Of a DNA stretch of 48,547 nt, positions 26,197 to 36,064 are shown one piece after another. This DNA comes from CAVURW01 sp963743595 (GTDB taxonomy: Bacteria > Verrucomicrobiota > Verrucomicrobiia > Methylacidiphilales > UBA1321). The position numbers and the translations under genes were made by a program. The stretch is taken from contig CAVURW010000125.1 in assembly GCA_963743595.1 (NCBI GenBank), positions 1 through 48,547 of the forward strand. Direction: 5' to 3'. Position 1 is the stretch's first letter; every line of letters starts with the position of its first letter. Below the pieces are notes generated by a model. The model made no database searches. It was not told where the DNA came from and saw only the letters and a list, made by a program, of their open reading frames with translations.

Positions 26197-26875
26197 ATGC
26201 CTAAAAACGATGCGCAATCTCAGGCAAAACAGCGAGTTCTCGACTTCATCAAGGACTACGGCGAATGGAGTAATCGATTTAAGTTGCCGCAGATATCCTC
26301 CGCCGAAGAGTGCCTTCTAGAATCAGCCGAGGGCCTGAAGAGCATCGTGGAACGATTAAAGTCCTTCGATTACGACTTCGAAGGGGAAACGTCGCAGCGC
26401 GCTTTGATCGCAGAGAAGCATTGGCTCGATGCTTCTAAGATGAGCTGTCCGGGGTCGTTCCCTTGCTACGTGGGGATCAATCAACGGCAAGGGCAAACCG
26501 TTGTGCTTAGTCATCGACTTGTGCGCGTATGGCGTTTTTGAGGACCATGAATGCGACTGTCCTTACGATCTGACCATGGAGGATGGACGTGTACGGAATC
26601 CTCTGTTTGATGAATTTGAGGTTGGTCCGATTCACTTTGCCCGGACGGGGAATCAGCTGACCATAACGTACACCTATCGACAGTCATTTGAGGTCGAGCT
26701 ATTGGATCAGGACGGATTGGACAAAACGAAGTCTCGTGGTTCCTCAAGTAGTAGTGGCGGCGAAAGCGAGAAATATCTCGAAATTCCCGATGGTTTTCAG
26801 GCGGGTACGCTTCGGTTCCGATGGACAACATGGACCAGTGACTTGGAAATCGATAGGGCAAAAGGGAACGAGTGA
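26197..26875 (+). pseudogene. Unrecognised gene split by a frameshift
   Basis: ATG 26197 starts MPKNDAQSQAKQRVLDFIKD, a helical, charged region of about 85-95 residues. From about 26465 the sense passes to another frame that reads ATWGSINGKGKPLCLVIDLC, then HECDCPYDLTMEDGRVRNPL and a beta-rich end with a Ser/Gly run, to TGA 26875. Both ORFs overlap at 26501-26541, as expected for one gene with a one-base indel near 26450-26490. The joined product would be about 225 residues, soluble, with a Cys cluster (CDC). No family recognised. Confidence 0.45.
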
Positions 26876-26952
26876 CCTCTACCTGGCGTTCACCATGTCT
26901 GAACGGTAAACCGCTTCTTGCTATGCATCCGAGTGCGCGCTAACCCAGAGTT

Positions 26953-27522
26953 ATGAACCTTAAAGCTCTCGTGTTAGCCACCACTGCACTTCTCTTCTCC
27001 ATCACGTCTATGGTAAAGGCGGATGACCTACCGGCTTGGCCGAAACAATGCTCGTTCGAAATCACGACCACGGCAGCAGGCATCACCACTACCACCAAGA
27101 TGTACATGGACAATGGCAAGATTCGCACAGAAACAACTTTCGGCGGCATGCAGACGGTCTCCATCATTATTCCGGACCAAAAGAAGATGTACACCGTGAT
27201 GGTCGCTCAGAAGATGGTGATGGAAAGAGCGTTCGATCCCTCCACGGCGAGCACACCGGGCGCGACTCCTGCCGGTGTAACGACGACGAAGGTTGGACCG
27301 GATACTGTCGACGGCGTGGCTTGCACCAAGTACCTGATCACCACCGCAGATGGCAAGAAGACCAACTGGTGGTTCGACGCCTCCAATCACCCCTACAAGA
27401 TGACGACCGACGACAACTCCGCCACAATCGTTTACAAGAACTTCACGGAAGGCGCGCAGGATGCTTCGCTCTTCGTTCCTCCCGCAGATTATAAGACGAT
27501 GGAAATGCCCGCGACTCATTAG
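26953..27522 (+). CDS. Secreted DUF4412-like protein
   Basis: 189 residues. Signal peptide MNLKALVLATTALLFSITS followed by KADDLPAW. The body is beta-rich (MYMDNGKIRTETTFGGMQTV, SIIIPDQKKMYTVMVAQKM, GVACTKYLITTADGKK, TNWWFDASNHPYKMTTDD), the lipoprotein-LolA-like fold of DUF4412 proteins. Likely periplasmic; members have no known function, though the fold suits lipid or lipoprotein binding. It stands alone, with 77 bases before it and a long gene-free stretch after it. Confidence 0.75.
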   Translation: MNLKALVLATTALLFSITSMVKADDLPAWPKQCSFEITTTAAGITTTTKMYMDNGKIRTETTFGGMQTVSIIIPDQKKMYTVMVAQKMVMERAFDPSTASTPGATPAGVTTTKVGPDTVDGVACTKYLITTADGKKTNWWFDASNHPYKMTTDDNSATIVYKNFTEGAQDASLFVPPADYKTMEMPATH

Positions 27523-28366
27523 TCTCGGTTTGGCCGCCGCTAGAGCTATTTAGCAAATCACGTAGCCGCTTAGAGGTTCGATGCTGTCGTAAGGCCCATT
27601 AGGGTCGATAGAACCAGAGCCCCAGGCATCGGCTTGGGTAGGAACAGAGAAGGTCGCTCGTGCCTTCCTGGTACGAGCACGTCGGCTACGTGTGTTCTTT
27701 TGGTCCGTGCTCCCTCTCCTCGTACGCGCGGATCTTTTTTGCTCAGAAAGGCGCGATTCCTTCTCAGTCCCGGAAGTCTCACCGGGACAATTGCGTGCCA
27801 TCCTTACGCATTTTTCTAAGTTCACGCTCTGTTTTGCCTCGCGCAAAGAGTACTGTGCAAGATGTTATGTGCCTAAAAGCGCAAGATAGCCAATCGCGGA
27901 AATCGTGCGATTAACTTTAAACGTCTCGGATTCATTTAGTGATTTGACGAGTCGCCTGCGGTGGCAACGCCGATTTACCTCTGAAGCTGAAGTAGCGCTG
28001 CTTACTTCCTTCGCCCCAGGAAAGTGGAGAGATTACGCTTATTGCAGTTCGATTGCAGCATTCGCTTCGATTCTGTTCGGGAACGGAGATGAGGGATGTC
28101 TTAGAAAGTAAAATCGATGAATAGGCCTAGAAAAATGTCGATTGATCCATGCGCATGAAGTTATAATAACGTAAGTTAGTGCATTTAAGCGTAACTTTTT
28201 ATTGACGAGGCTAAAGGTTATTGAGACCATTAAGTTCATGAAATACGGCAACGTTTTCGGTGAACAGTTAATGCCTGCCAAGAAGTTGACTCGATACCAA
28301 GGGAAACCGGGGTTCCAGTTGAACGGTCGTTGCGTTCATAGATGTTCTGCCGCAGCTACTCCCTGG
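27523..28366. other. 840-base gene-poor stretch with hairpins
   Basis: No convincing gene. A minus ORF (27550-27846) ends in plausible protein (ADAWGSGSIDPNGPYDSIEP) but has a low-complexity basic middle and no family. Three hairpins are clear: 27656-27678 (GCTCGTGCC/GGTACGAGC, one mismatch), 27678-27692 (CACGT/ACGTG) and 27767-27788 (GTCCCGG/CCGGGAC), with a T6 run at 27735-27740. The far part (27900-28366) is the leader of the beta-strand-repeat gene; GC is mixed. Confidence 0.4.
27656..27788. ncRNA. Candidate structured RNA (three hairpins)
   Basis: Stems of 9, 5 and 7 bp lie within 133 bases, two of them perfect, where no protein is supported. It could be an unlabelled small RNA, a mobile-element remnant or chance. 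The strand is not determined. No known RNA family was recognised. Confidence 0.2.
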
Positions 28367-28600
28367 ATGCGAAAGTATTTAATGCAACTAATCGCTCTTT
28401 TGCTGCTCTCGAGTTTTGCTTCCCAGTCATGGGCGGGATCGCAAACGTTCAACAGCACGAATGCTTCGGCGAATTGGAGCTCCAGCACGAATTGGGGGGG
28501 TAATGTGCCTCCAGGATCGACGGTTCTTCTCAACAATGTGGATGTCGCGACATTTGCCACCTCTCCTACGGCGGGAAATGTTCTTCAACAAATCCATTGA
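28367..28600 (+). CDS. Beta-strand-repeat PEP-CTERM protein, N-terminal fragment
   Basis: I place the start at ATG 28367, which gives the signal peptide MRKYLMQLIALLLLSSFASQ with SWAGS after it; the longer ORF from 28202 is leader. The mature start QTFNSTNASANWSSSTNWGG is the usual opening of autotransporter-associated repeat (PATR) proteins. The frame ends falsely at 28600. The correct continuation (STNPLIIDSTTQNIGSITF) lies one frame over, so one base is missing near 28585 in GTTCTTCAAC. It joins 28597-33060. Confidence 0.75.
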   Translation: MRKYLMQLIALLLLSSFASQSWAGSQTFNSTNASANWSSSTNWGGNVPPGSTVLLNNVDVATFATSPTAGNVLQQIH

Positions 28601-31600
28601 TTATCGATTCCACCACTCAAAATATCGGCTCGATTACCTTTCAGGCGGGAAATGCGGCTGGGTTTGTCATTGGAACCACCGGAGGCAATTCTTTACTTCT
28701 TTCCAGCGGAGGGAATATTCAAATCTCAGGAGGCTCGGCGAGTACGAGCAATACCGTCACGGTCAATGCGCCGCTGGTCATTGAAGGAGCAGGTGGCACG
28801 TACACGTTTCAAAATTCTAGTGCCCTGGGCGATGGGACGCTGGATATTGGCGGCCAGATCAGTGGTGGGACTGCTGGGACGACTCTTCTGACACTTGGAG
28901 GAGGCGCTGGCACAGGAAATCCAAATGTTATCAGCGGAAACATTGTGAACGGGACGTCTACGGCCTTTGGGGTGAAAGTAACCAGCGATACATGGAACTT
29001 GACCGGCACGAATACTTTCGGCGGTGTCGCCTCATCCACGTACACAACTTTTAGTGACGGTGTGACCTACACGGCTGGTATCGATCTCACTGGAGGTACA
29101 TTGGTGTTGGGCAGCAACACAGCAGCTGGGGCAAACACCATCGTGGCACTGGGGGGCACGATAGCAGCGGGGCCCGGTGGCGTTACCATCGCCAATAGCA
29201 TAGAAGCCAACAACAATAATTTCACCATTGGCGGGTCCAATCCCTTAACACTGACGGGCGGTGTGGGATTCAATGGAACCAATGTCTTAACCGTTAATAA
29301 CACGGCATTAACTACTATTGGTACTGGCGGACAACTTCAGCTTCGTAATCGGCTCACGTCGGCAGGAGGCATCACAATTAATGGATCTGGAAACCTGACG
29401 ATAAGCGGAACGGTCGTGAATAACAGCGGCGGAACTGGCACAGGCGGTGTTACTTTGGCGGCTGTCGGTAGCTTGACCTACGCGGGCACGGGAGTTTTGA
29501 CCCTCTCCAGTGCAAATACTTATGGAGGTTCAACTACGGTTTCACAGGGTACGGTGGTGGCCGGCAATAACACAGCTTTCGGAACCTCCGCTAGCGCGAT
29601 TACCTTGGGCACGACAACTGCAGGTTTGACCGGTTCCGCAAACATCCTAACAAACGCCGGGGGCATTACGATAAGTCGGCCCATCACGGAAACTGCCGCA
29701 GCTGTCAACACAACACTCAGCATCGGTGGCGCACAGACTAGCGGCACCTCCATCTATTCCGGTAACATCGCTCTTAATGACGGCACGACCCTGACCTCGG
29801 CAACGGGTGGTGAAGTGGACTTTAACGGGGTCATTAGTGGAGCTCAAAATGTAATCGTTAGTGGTGGCGGCCTCGTCAAGTTGGCCACCGGAAATAGCTT
29901 CGGTGGTGCAGGGAACAAGATTACGATCCAAGGCGGAGGCATCCTAAACGCGGCCAACGCGACAACTGCATTGGGCAATGCGGCCAACACGGTCGTTTTC
30001 AATAACGGAACTTTCCAGTTTCCCTCGGTGTTCGACCTCTCATCGTCCCGCACGTTAACCTTCACGGGCGGTGCAACGTTCGACACGGATGGCAATGCGA
30101 TCAATTTTGCAAGTGCTGTGGGAAATGGGGGAGCCGGTGGTTTGATTCTTAACGACTCGGCAGGAACTCCTGGTTCGCTCGCGCTCTCAGCGGTAAACAC
30201 CTACACTGGTGGAACGACGGTCACTACAGGCACCTTGATATTGAGTGGCGCGGGCACCTTGGGTGGAACCAACGGATCGTTAACAGTCAATACAGGTGGC
30301 AACCTCAACCTAAACGGTACGAATCAGTCTGTGGGCAATCTCCAAGGAACCGGTGGCTTCATCTTCAATAACGGAACGGGGTTGAGCACGCTCACGATCG
30401 GCACTGGCGGCGCTACGGGCGGCAGTTACGCGGGTATAATTGAAAATAACACCGGCTCCGGGGGTACGGTGGCGTTGACCAAAACGGGTGTCGGTACCAT
30501 TACGCTTACGGGTGCTAACACCTACACGGGAGCTACTTCGGTCAACGGAGGCACTCTCGCGCTTTCGGGTTCCGGTAGTTTAAACGGATCGGCGATTGCG
30601 GTCGCCTCCGGCGCGACTTTTCAGATTAATAACTCGGGCACGTTGGCATCGCCTCAGGTTGCGGGTACGGTGACGATTAACGGAGGCACGCTGAGCCTGA
30701 GCAATGGCGCGGTGAATACGCTGGTGATCGGTGGAAGCGGTAATGTGCTGTCGCTGAACGGTGGCGCGACCGGCTTTGATATCGGTGGAAGCGGCGGCTC
30801 GGATCAAATTCAATTGGCCTCCGGGCTTACGGCGAGTCTATCGGGAACAATTGTTGCCAACCTCAATTTGCTGAATCCACTCGATGGCACCAACCAGACG
30901 CTGATCTCGTGGTCTGGATACACGGGAACGGGCACTTTTTCTCTGGGGTCCATCAGCAATCCTTCCTTCGCTTCCGGCTACACACTCTCTCTGGTTGTCA
31001 CCCCCACTGGACTGGTGCTGGATGAATCCGGCGTGAGCAGCGCCTACTGGGAGGGTTCGGCAGGATCGAGCTGGTCCAATATCTCAAATTTCACGACCGA
31101 TACTGCTGGGACGATGACCCGGAGTGCGGCGCTTGATTCGAACACAGGTGTTACTTTCAATGCGACCGGAGCGATGAATTTCGCGAACACCACTCTGGAC
31201 GGTGCGGTCACGATTTCAACGCTGACCTTCAATGCCGGCGGAGTTGGAATCGCTCCGGGTACGGGCGGGAGCCTGACGATTGCGGGTGGGGGCTCTGCGG
31301 TTACCGTGGGTACCGGTTTGGGAACCGATACAATCAGCGCGAACGTGGCGATGGGCGCGAGCCAGACTTGGACGGTTGGTTCCGGAAGCACGCTTGCAAT
31401 CAGCGGAAATGTCAGTGGTGCCACCTTTAATCTGATCAAAGCGGGCTCGGGAACGCTGGCTCTCTCAGGCACGAACAGTTATTCCGGTGCCACTACGGTC
31501 TCTGGAGGTGTCTTAAATATCGGCTCGGCAGATGCCCTGGACGGCACCTCAGGCGTTACGGTTAACAGTGGAGCCACACTCCAACTACAAGGCGGGTTTA

Positions 31601-33060
31601 CCACCACGACGCAAACGGCTCTTAATCTCAGTGGAAATGGCACTGGGACCGCCGGTGCGCTGGAAAATGTCAGCGGGAACAATACGTACACCGGGGCGAT
31701 CACACTAAATGCTCCGACCACCATTGGATCCGATGCCAACACTTTGACTCTCAATAGCAGTACGGCAATTAGCGGAAGTGGCCAGACTCTGACTCTAACG
31801 GGAAGCGGAAATGGTCTGATCTCCAGCGTTATCGGAACGGGCACCGGCAGTTTGACAAAGACAGGTACGGGCACCTGGGTGCTCAGCGGGCTCAATACCT
31901 ATTCTGGTGGAACGACGCTCAGTTCAGGGACACTACAATTAAGCGGTTCCGGAACCTTAGGTGCCTCAACAGGTGCATTAGCCGTCAACGGTGGTCTTCT
32001 TGATCTGAACGGAACCAGCCAGGGTGTCGGTGCTTTAACGGGAACAGGTGGCACGATTGGGAACAATAACAGTGGGACCAGTGCGACTTTGACCATTGGG
32101 AATGGCAATGGTACCGGCGGCAGTTACTCGGGGTCTCTAGTGGATAACACGGCCGGCACAGGTACGCTAAGCCTCGTCAAGACCGGCACGGGAACGTTAA
32201 CATTGTCGGGAACCGATACGTATTCCGGTTCGACCACCATTACGGGTGGAGCCTTGAATCTACAAAGTTCGGGCGCTGCTACTGGCTCCGGCATTAACGT
32301 TGCCAGCGGGGCGGCGCTGCAATTGACCGGAAACATTTCCACTGCGGCCGGGGTGGGGATTACCTTGAATGGAGCCGGGGTTTCAGGCAGTCCGAACGGC
32401 GCATTAGAAAGTGTGAGCGGCAGTAACACATTTGGCGGTCCGATCACGCTCGGCTCGAATTCCAGCATCGGCACAGATCTTGTCGGAGGATCGTTGACTC
32501 TCAACAACGGAACCATCACCGGGTCGGGTTTCAATCTCACGGATCTCGGTGCAGGTACGACGATCATCAACAGCGTCATTGGTACCGGTTCCGGGGCTGT
32601 CACAATGAACGGGACGGGCACTCTGGTTTTGAACGGTGCGAACACCTACACGGGCGCGACGAACCTGAATTCCGGAACCTTGAGCTACAACTCGCCCTCA
32701 GCGATTGTCAACAGCAGTTCCCTCAATATCGGGTCCGGCACGAATGCCGTAGATTTTAACTATACCGGTGGTGGAACTACTGTTTCGCAGGTACTGAATT
32801 TCACGGGCGCGGGAGGCGCGGTTACGCTAGGTAATTCGGGCTCCGGAGCGATCAATTACACGGGAGCGGAGAACTTCGGCTCGGGAAATCCGCTCGTGCT
32901 GGGGAACGCCACGGATACGGCGGGCGGTTCAATCGGCAGCATCGGGTCGGGAGTGACCACGCTTAAGAAACTGGGATTGAGCAACAGCACCTGGATACTT
33001 ACGGGAAACAATACCTACACTGGCTCGACGACCATTAACGGCGGCGTTCTTCAGGGTTAA
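28597..33060 (+). CDS. Beta-strand-repeat (PATR) surface protein, main body
   Basis: 1,487 residues of Gly/Thr/Ser/Asn-rich beta-helix. At least eight autotransporter-associated beta-strand repeats of the form GTLTLSGANTYTGGTTINGG are visible, for example GTITLTGANTYTGATSVNGG, GTLALSGTNSYSGATTVSGG and GTLTLSGTDTYSGSTTITGG. There are almost no Cys or charged residues. Such proteins form long parallel beta-helices at the cell surface or in the matrix and are common in Verrucomicrobia and Planctomycetes. The TTG start is an artefact of the upstream frameshift. The frame ends at VLQG-stop, again falsely: dropping one G from CAGGGTTAAT (about 33055) gives VLQVNSQSALPAS and leads into the next ORF. 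Confidence 0.85.
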   Translation: MIIDSTTQNIGSITFQAGNAAGFVIGTTGGNSLLLSSGGNIQISGGSASTSNTVTVNAPLVIEGAGGTYTFQNSSALGDGTLDIGGQISGGTAGTTLLTLGGGAGTGNPNVISGNIVNGTSTAFGVKVTSDTWNLTGTNTFGGVASSTYTTFSDGVTYTAGIDLTGGTLVLGSNTAAGANTIVALGGTIAAGPGGVTIANSIEANNNNFTIGGSNPLTLTGGVGFNGTNVLTVNNTALTTIGTGGQLQLRNRLTSAGGITINGSGNLTISGTVVNNSGGTGTGGVTLAAVGSLTYAGTGVLTLSSANTYGGSTTVSQGTVVAGNNTAFGTSASAITLGTTTAGLTGSANILTNAGGITISRPITETAAAVNTTLSIGGAQTSGTSIYSGNIALNDGTTLTSATGGEVDFNGVISGAQNVIVSGGGLVKLATGNSFGGAGNKITIQGGGILNAANATTALGNAANTVVFNNGTFQFPSVFDLSSSRTLTFTGGATFDTDGNAINFASAVGNGGAGGLILNDSAGTPGSLALSAVNTYTGGTTVTTGTLILSGAGTLGGTNGSLTVNTGGNLNLNGTNQSVGNLQGTGGFIFNNGTGLSTLTIGTGGATGGSYAGIIENNTGSGGTVALTKTGVGTITLTGANTYTGATSVNGGTLALSGSGSLNGSAIAVASGATFQINNSGTLASPQVAGTVTINGGTLSLSNGAVNTLVIGGSGNVLSLNGGATGFDIGGSGGSDQIQLASGLTASLSGTIVANLNLLNPLDGTNQTLISWSGYTGTGTFSLGSISNPSFASGYTLSLVVTPTGLVLDESGVSSAYWEGSAGSSWSNISNFTTDTAGTMTRSAALDSNTGVTFNATGAMNFANTTLDGAVTISTLTFNAGGVGIAPGTGGSLTIAGGGSAVTVGTGLGTDTISANVAMGASQTWTVGSGSTLAISGNVSGATFNLIKAGSGTLALSGTNSYSGATTVSGGVLNIGSADALDGTSGVTVNSGATLQLQGGFTTTTQTALNLSGNGTGTAGALENVSGNNTYTGAITLNAPTTIGSDANTLTLNSSTAISGSGQTLTLTGSGNGLISSVIGTGTGSLTKTGTGTWVLSGLNTYSGGTTLSSGTLQLSGSGTLGASTGALAVNGGLLDLNGTSQGVGALTGTGGTIGNNNSGTSATLTIGNGNGTGGSYSGSLVDNTAGTGTLSLVKTGTGTLTLSGTDTYSGSTTITGGALNLQSSGAATGSGINVASGAALQLTGNISTAAGVGITLNGAGVSGSPNGALESVSGSNTFGGPITLGSNSSIGTDLVGGSLTLNNGTITGSGFNLTDLGAGTTIINSVIGTGSGAVTMNGTGTLVLNGANTYTGATNLNSGTLSYNSPSAIVNSSSLNIGSGTNAVDFNYTGGGTTVSQVLNFTGAGGAVTLGNSGSGAINYTGAENFGSGNPLVLGNATDTAGGSIGSIGSGVTTLKKLGLSNSTWILTGNNTYTGSTTINGGVLQG

Positions 33061-33151
33061 TAGCCAATCGGCGCTACCGGCGTCTTCTGTAATCAACCTC
33101 AGCGGAACCAACGGCAGCAATGCGATCCTGCAAAGCTCGGGCACATTTAAT

Positions 33152-34678
33152 TTGAACACAGGCACGCAGGTCAATATCGGTTCGTTTTCGGGCTTCTCAG
33201 CGATTGGGGGCACACTGAATCTAAACATCAACAGCGGTGCGGCGTTAACTTTCGGAGCCGGCAACTTCGGAGCAGGCGGTCAACCGATGGCGTTCGGATC
33301 GACGACTTCAAACGCCCAGGTCGTCTTGCCGAACGCGATTAGCCTGAACACCACGGATACGTTCCAACAAGGCATCTATGTGGAAAAGGGAGTCGGCGGC
33401 GATAGCACGCTCTTTTCGGGTGCTCTCTCTAACGGAACGGGCACTGCTGCCGCGAGCGGTCTGCTGAAACTCGGTGGGGGAACGCTTATCCTTTCAAATG
33501 CTGGCAGCAGCTACTCCGGCTACACTTCGGTAGTGGGCGGCACTTTGGTGGCCGAAAACAATTCACCTTTAGCAGGTCCCGGCACTGTCGGCGTGTTTGG
33601 AAGCGGGGATGGAACGAGCGCTGCTCCCAATACGAACTTCGGAGTAATCGCCCTCGGTAATGCGCAAGGCGCGTCTGCCGTTGCAGAAGGTGGCGTGATC
33701 AATCCCACGATTATGATTGGTGGAAATTACACGGTGACGAACCCCATTAATGTCGATTGGAATAACGGCACGGGTCAGGTGTACGGCGTGGGTGGTTATC
33801 TCGATGCCAATTCTACTTTTTCCGGAGCTATAACTCTGAACGGAACCGCAGCAGTTGGAAACACGTTTGCAATCACTCAAGTCGCGAACACCGGAACAAA
33901 TTCGTTAAACATTACGGGTGGTATCTCCGCAACCGACGGCGGAACCATCAACTTCGCGAATACGGGTGTTGTCAACGTGAGCACGACGGCGATTTCCAAT
34001 GGTGGCGCCCCTGCAGTTTCGGTGACTCAATCCGGTTCCGGGCTTACCATCCTCTCGGCAAACAATAACTACACGGGATTAACCACCGTTACCAATGGCA
34101 CTCTCCAGTTCGGGAATGGGCTGACAACCGGCGGTATCTCCACCAACGCCGGCACGGGTGGGCTTAAGGTGACCGGTGGCAGCCTCATTTTTGACAATTC
34201 CAACTCAAGTGCGGTGGGCTCAAGCATCGTCACCACTTCGCTCGGCGGTGGGACGATCGGATTCAGCAGCGGCACGGCAGCCAATTCTTCCGTAGACTTG
34301 GGTGCCTTGACCTTGACGCCTGGCACCACGTCGGTCCTGAGTTTCTCGGGCGTAAACCAAACCTTGACCTTCAACAGCCTGACGATCGCCAACACGAGCA
34401 ACACGATTCTGGACATCTACAACTACCAGTCTGGCGACATGCTCTACTTCACCAACACCACCAGCCCCTCGGCCGCCATGCTCAGTGACATCAATTTCTT
34501 CATGGACAACGGCTCCACGGGGCTCGGTACTGGGGTAGAGGTCGGCACCATTGGACAAGTGGTTCCCGGAGCTGTTCCCGAGCCCTCAACCTACGTGACA
34601 GGCCTTAGCCTTCTCGGGTTGTTAGCGTTCCATAAACGTCTCAAGCCGACAGCCATCGTCTTCTCAAAGGTCGCTTGA
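33152..34678 (+). CDS. Beta-strand-repeat protein, C-terminal part with PEP-CTERM anchor
   Basis: Continues the same protein; sense begins at about 33055 in this frame. Two more repeats (GTLILSNAGSSYSGYTSVVG, SGLTILSANNNYTGLTTVTN) are followed by a globular-looking end and a PEP-CTERM signal: VPEPSTYVTGLSLLGLLAF with the basic tail HKRLKP. PEP-CTERM tails direct proteins to exosortase for outer-surface or exopolysaccharide-linked display. No exosortase gene is in this window, and the tail here carries 11 further residues after the basic patch. Joined, the protein spans 28367-34678, about 2,100 residues. Confidence 0.85.
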   Translation: MNTGTQVNIGSFSGFSAIGGTLNLNINSGAALTFGAGNFGAGGQPMAFGSTTSNAQVVLPNAISLNTTDTFQQGIYVEKGVGGDSTLFSGALSNGTGTAAASGLLKLGGGTLILSNAGSSYSGYTSVVGGTLVAENNSPLAGPGTVGVFGSGDGTSAAPNTNFGVIALGNAQGASAVAEGGVINPTIMIGGNYTVTNPINVDWNNGTGQVYGVGGYLDANSTFSGAITLNGTAAVGNTFAITQVANTGTNSLNITGGISATDGGTINFANTGVVNVSTTAISNGGAPAVSVTQSGSGLTILSANNNYTGLTTVTNGTLQFGNGLTTGGISTNAGTGGLKVTGGSLIFDNSNSSAVGSSIVTTSLGGGTIGFSSGTAANSSVDLGALTLTPGTTSVLSFSGVNQTLTFNSLTIANTSNTILDIYNYQSGDMLYFTNTTSPSAAMLSDINFFMDNGSTGLGTGVEVGTIGQVVPGAVPEPSTYVTGLSLLGLLAFHKRLKPTAIVFSKVA

Positions 34679-34756
34679 TAACGCTCTAAGGTACGCTTTG
34701 CATAAGGCTGCGTTCCCGCTTGGAATCGCGATCTTCTGCCATTATCCTTCTGGGGA

Positions 34757-36064
34757 ATGATCCAGACCTTTGCGATCTCTCCGTCAGGATCTCTTTATTG
34801 GGAGGAAGTGGATGAAGACCAGCCCTTGATCGTCGAATTGCAGAAGCGGTGGGACGGGGCATCTGCGGTTGCCTCAATTCTTCTTTTAGCTCGGGAAGAG
34901 AGCGCCGGAGATTTACCCCCGGCGTTTGGTTATTGGCAGGATTTCGGTCGGCTCTACCTGTCGCGGCTGTGCCACACGGCTGCTGCTACAGTGGAACCAC
35001 CTACCGAAATCGAATTGACGGCTCTGGTTCAAGAAATTCCGCCGATGAAAGGCAGCGAATTCCTGAGAGCGCCGCATTTAGTGGAATTATGGAAAGCCCT
35101 GGATCAAGAGGTTCAGGAAGCCATTCAAAAGTACGGCGGCGACCGCGCGGAATACTTTAAGGGAACCCGCTGGCACCTCGTGGGCCGAGTGACGTTTCAT
35201 TTGGCGGAGAACAAGCGAGACGAGAATCGACCCTTTGCATTTCTCGCCACCTACACCAGTGGTGTGAGCGGGGAGGCGGGTAAAGCCCAGCACATTCCCC
35301 TGGGGAAGGCCGTTCAGCAATACGCTGGAGAAGGCAATAAAGCGACGTTGCTCAAGCTACTCGAGCCGGTGGACCAGGCGTCTCAGAAAAGTGCTCTCAT
35401 TAAAGAACTGGTCGACTCAGGTCGCATTTATCAACCTCAAGGCTGGTCTGTTACAAACGCATATCGGTTTTTAAAGGAAGTTCCCATACTGGAGCAAAGC
35501 GGAGTCTTGGTTCGCGTGCCGAATTGGTGGAAAGGCTCGACGCACAGTCGCGCGCAAGTCTCGATTACAGTCGGAGGTAAAAAGACCTCGCTCGTCGGCC
35601 AAGATGCGCTCTTGGACTTTAACGTTAACTTAACCCTGGATGGTGAGACCATTTCACCCGAGGAATGGAAGGAGATCGCGGCCTCTTCCGAAGGGCTTAC
35701 CTTCCTGCGGGGGCGTTGGGTAGAGATCAATAAAAACAAACTGGAGGAGGTGTTGGAGCACTGGAAGGGGCTTCAGAAAGAGGCTAAGGGAATCGATTTC
35801 TTGCAAGCTCTCCGTTTGCTGGCGGGCACACCGCTCGATAAGTCCGACAGTCGTTTTCACGCGGAGTCCGATTCCGAATGGACACGAATCCAGGCGGGTG
35901 ACTGGCTGACTCAAGTGCTGGATGAAATGAGGCATCCCGAAACGCTGGCCACTCTGGACGCGGTGCCGGGATTGAATGCCCAACTGCGCCCCCTATCAGA
36001 AAAAGGGAACGGCGTGGCTCTGGCTGATGTATCGCCTGGGGCTGGGAGCTTGTCTGGCCGATGA
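34757..36064 (+). CDS. SNF2 helicase, N-terminal part (DUF3670-like)
   Basis: ATG 34757. The 420 sensible residues hold the bacterial SNF2-associated region: FLKEVPILEQSGVLVRVPNW with WWKGS, then GQDALLDFNVNLTLDGETIS, and LTFLRGRWVEINKNKLEEVL. The frame changes within LNAQLRP at about 35990. The run of five C's (GCGCCCCCTAT) should be four to continue as RPYQKKGTAWLWLMYRLGLG in the next ORF. The last 26 residues here are therefore false. Confidence 0.85.
   Translation: MIQTFAISPSGSLYWEEVDEDQPLIVELQKRWDGASAVASILLLAREESAGDLPPAFGYWQDFGRLYLSRLCHTAAATVEPPTEIELTALVQEIPPMKGSEFLRAPHLVELWKALDQEVQEAIQKYGGDRAEYFKGTRWHLVGRVTFHLAENKRDENRPFAFLATYTSGVSGEAGKAQHIPLGKAVQQYAGEGNKATLLKLLEPVDQASQKSALIKELVDSGRIYQPQGWSVTNAYRFLKEVPILEQSGVLVRVPNWWKGSTHSRAQVSITVGGKKTSLVGQDALLDFNVNLTLDGETISPEEWKEIAASSEGLTFLRGRWVEINKNKLEEVLEHWKGLQKEAKGIDFLQALRLLAGTPLDKSDSRFHAESDSEWTRIQAGDWLTQVLDEMRHPETLATLDAVPGLNAQLRPLSEKGNGVALADVSPGAGSLSGR

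Noticed and set aside
27600..27800. End of a 23S rRNA gene (text like CTCGTAC and GTACGAG)
   Set aside because: The surrounding bases do not match the conserved sarcin-ricin or 3' regions of 23S rRNA on either strand.
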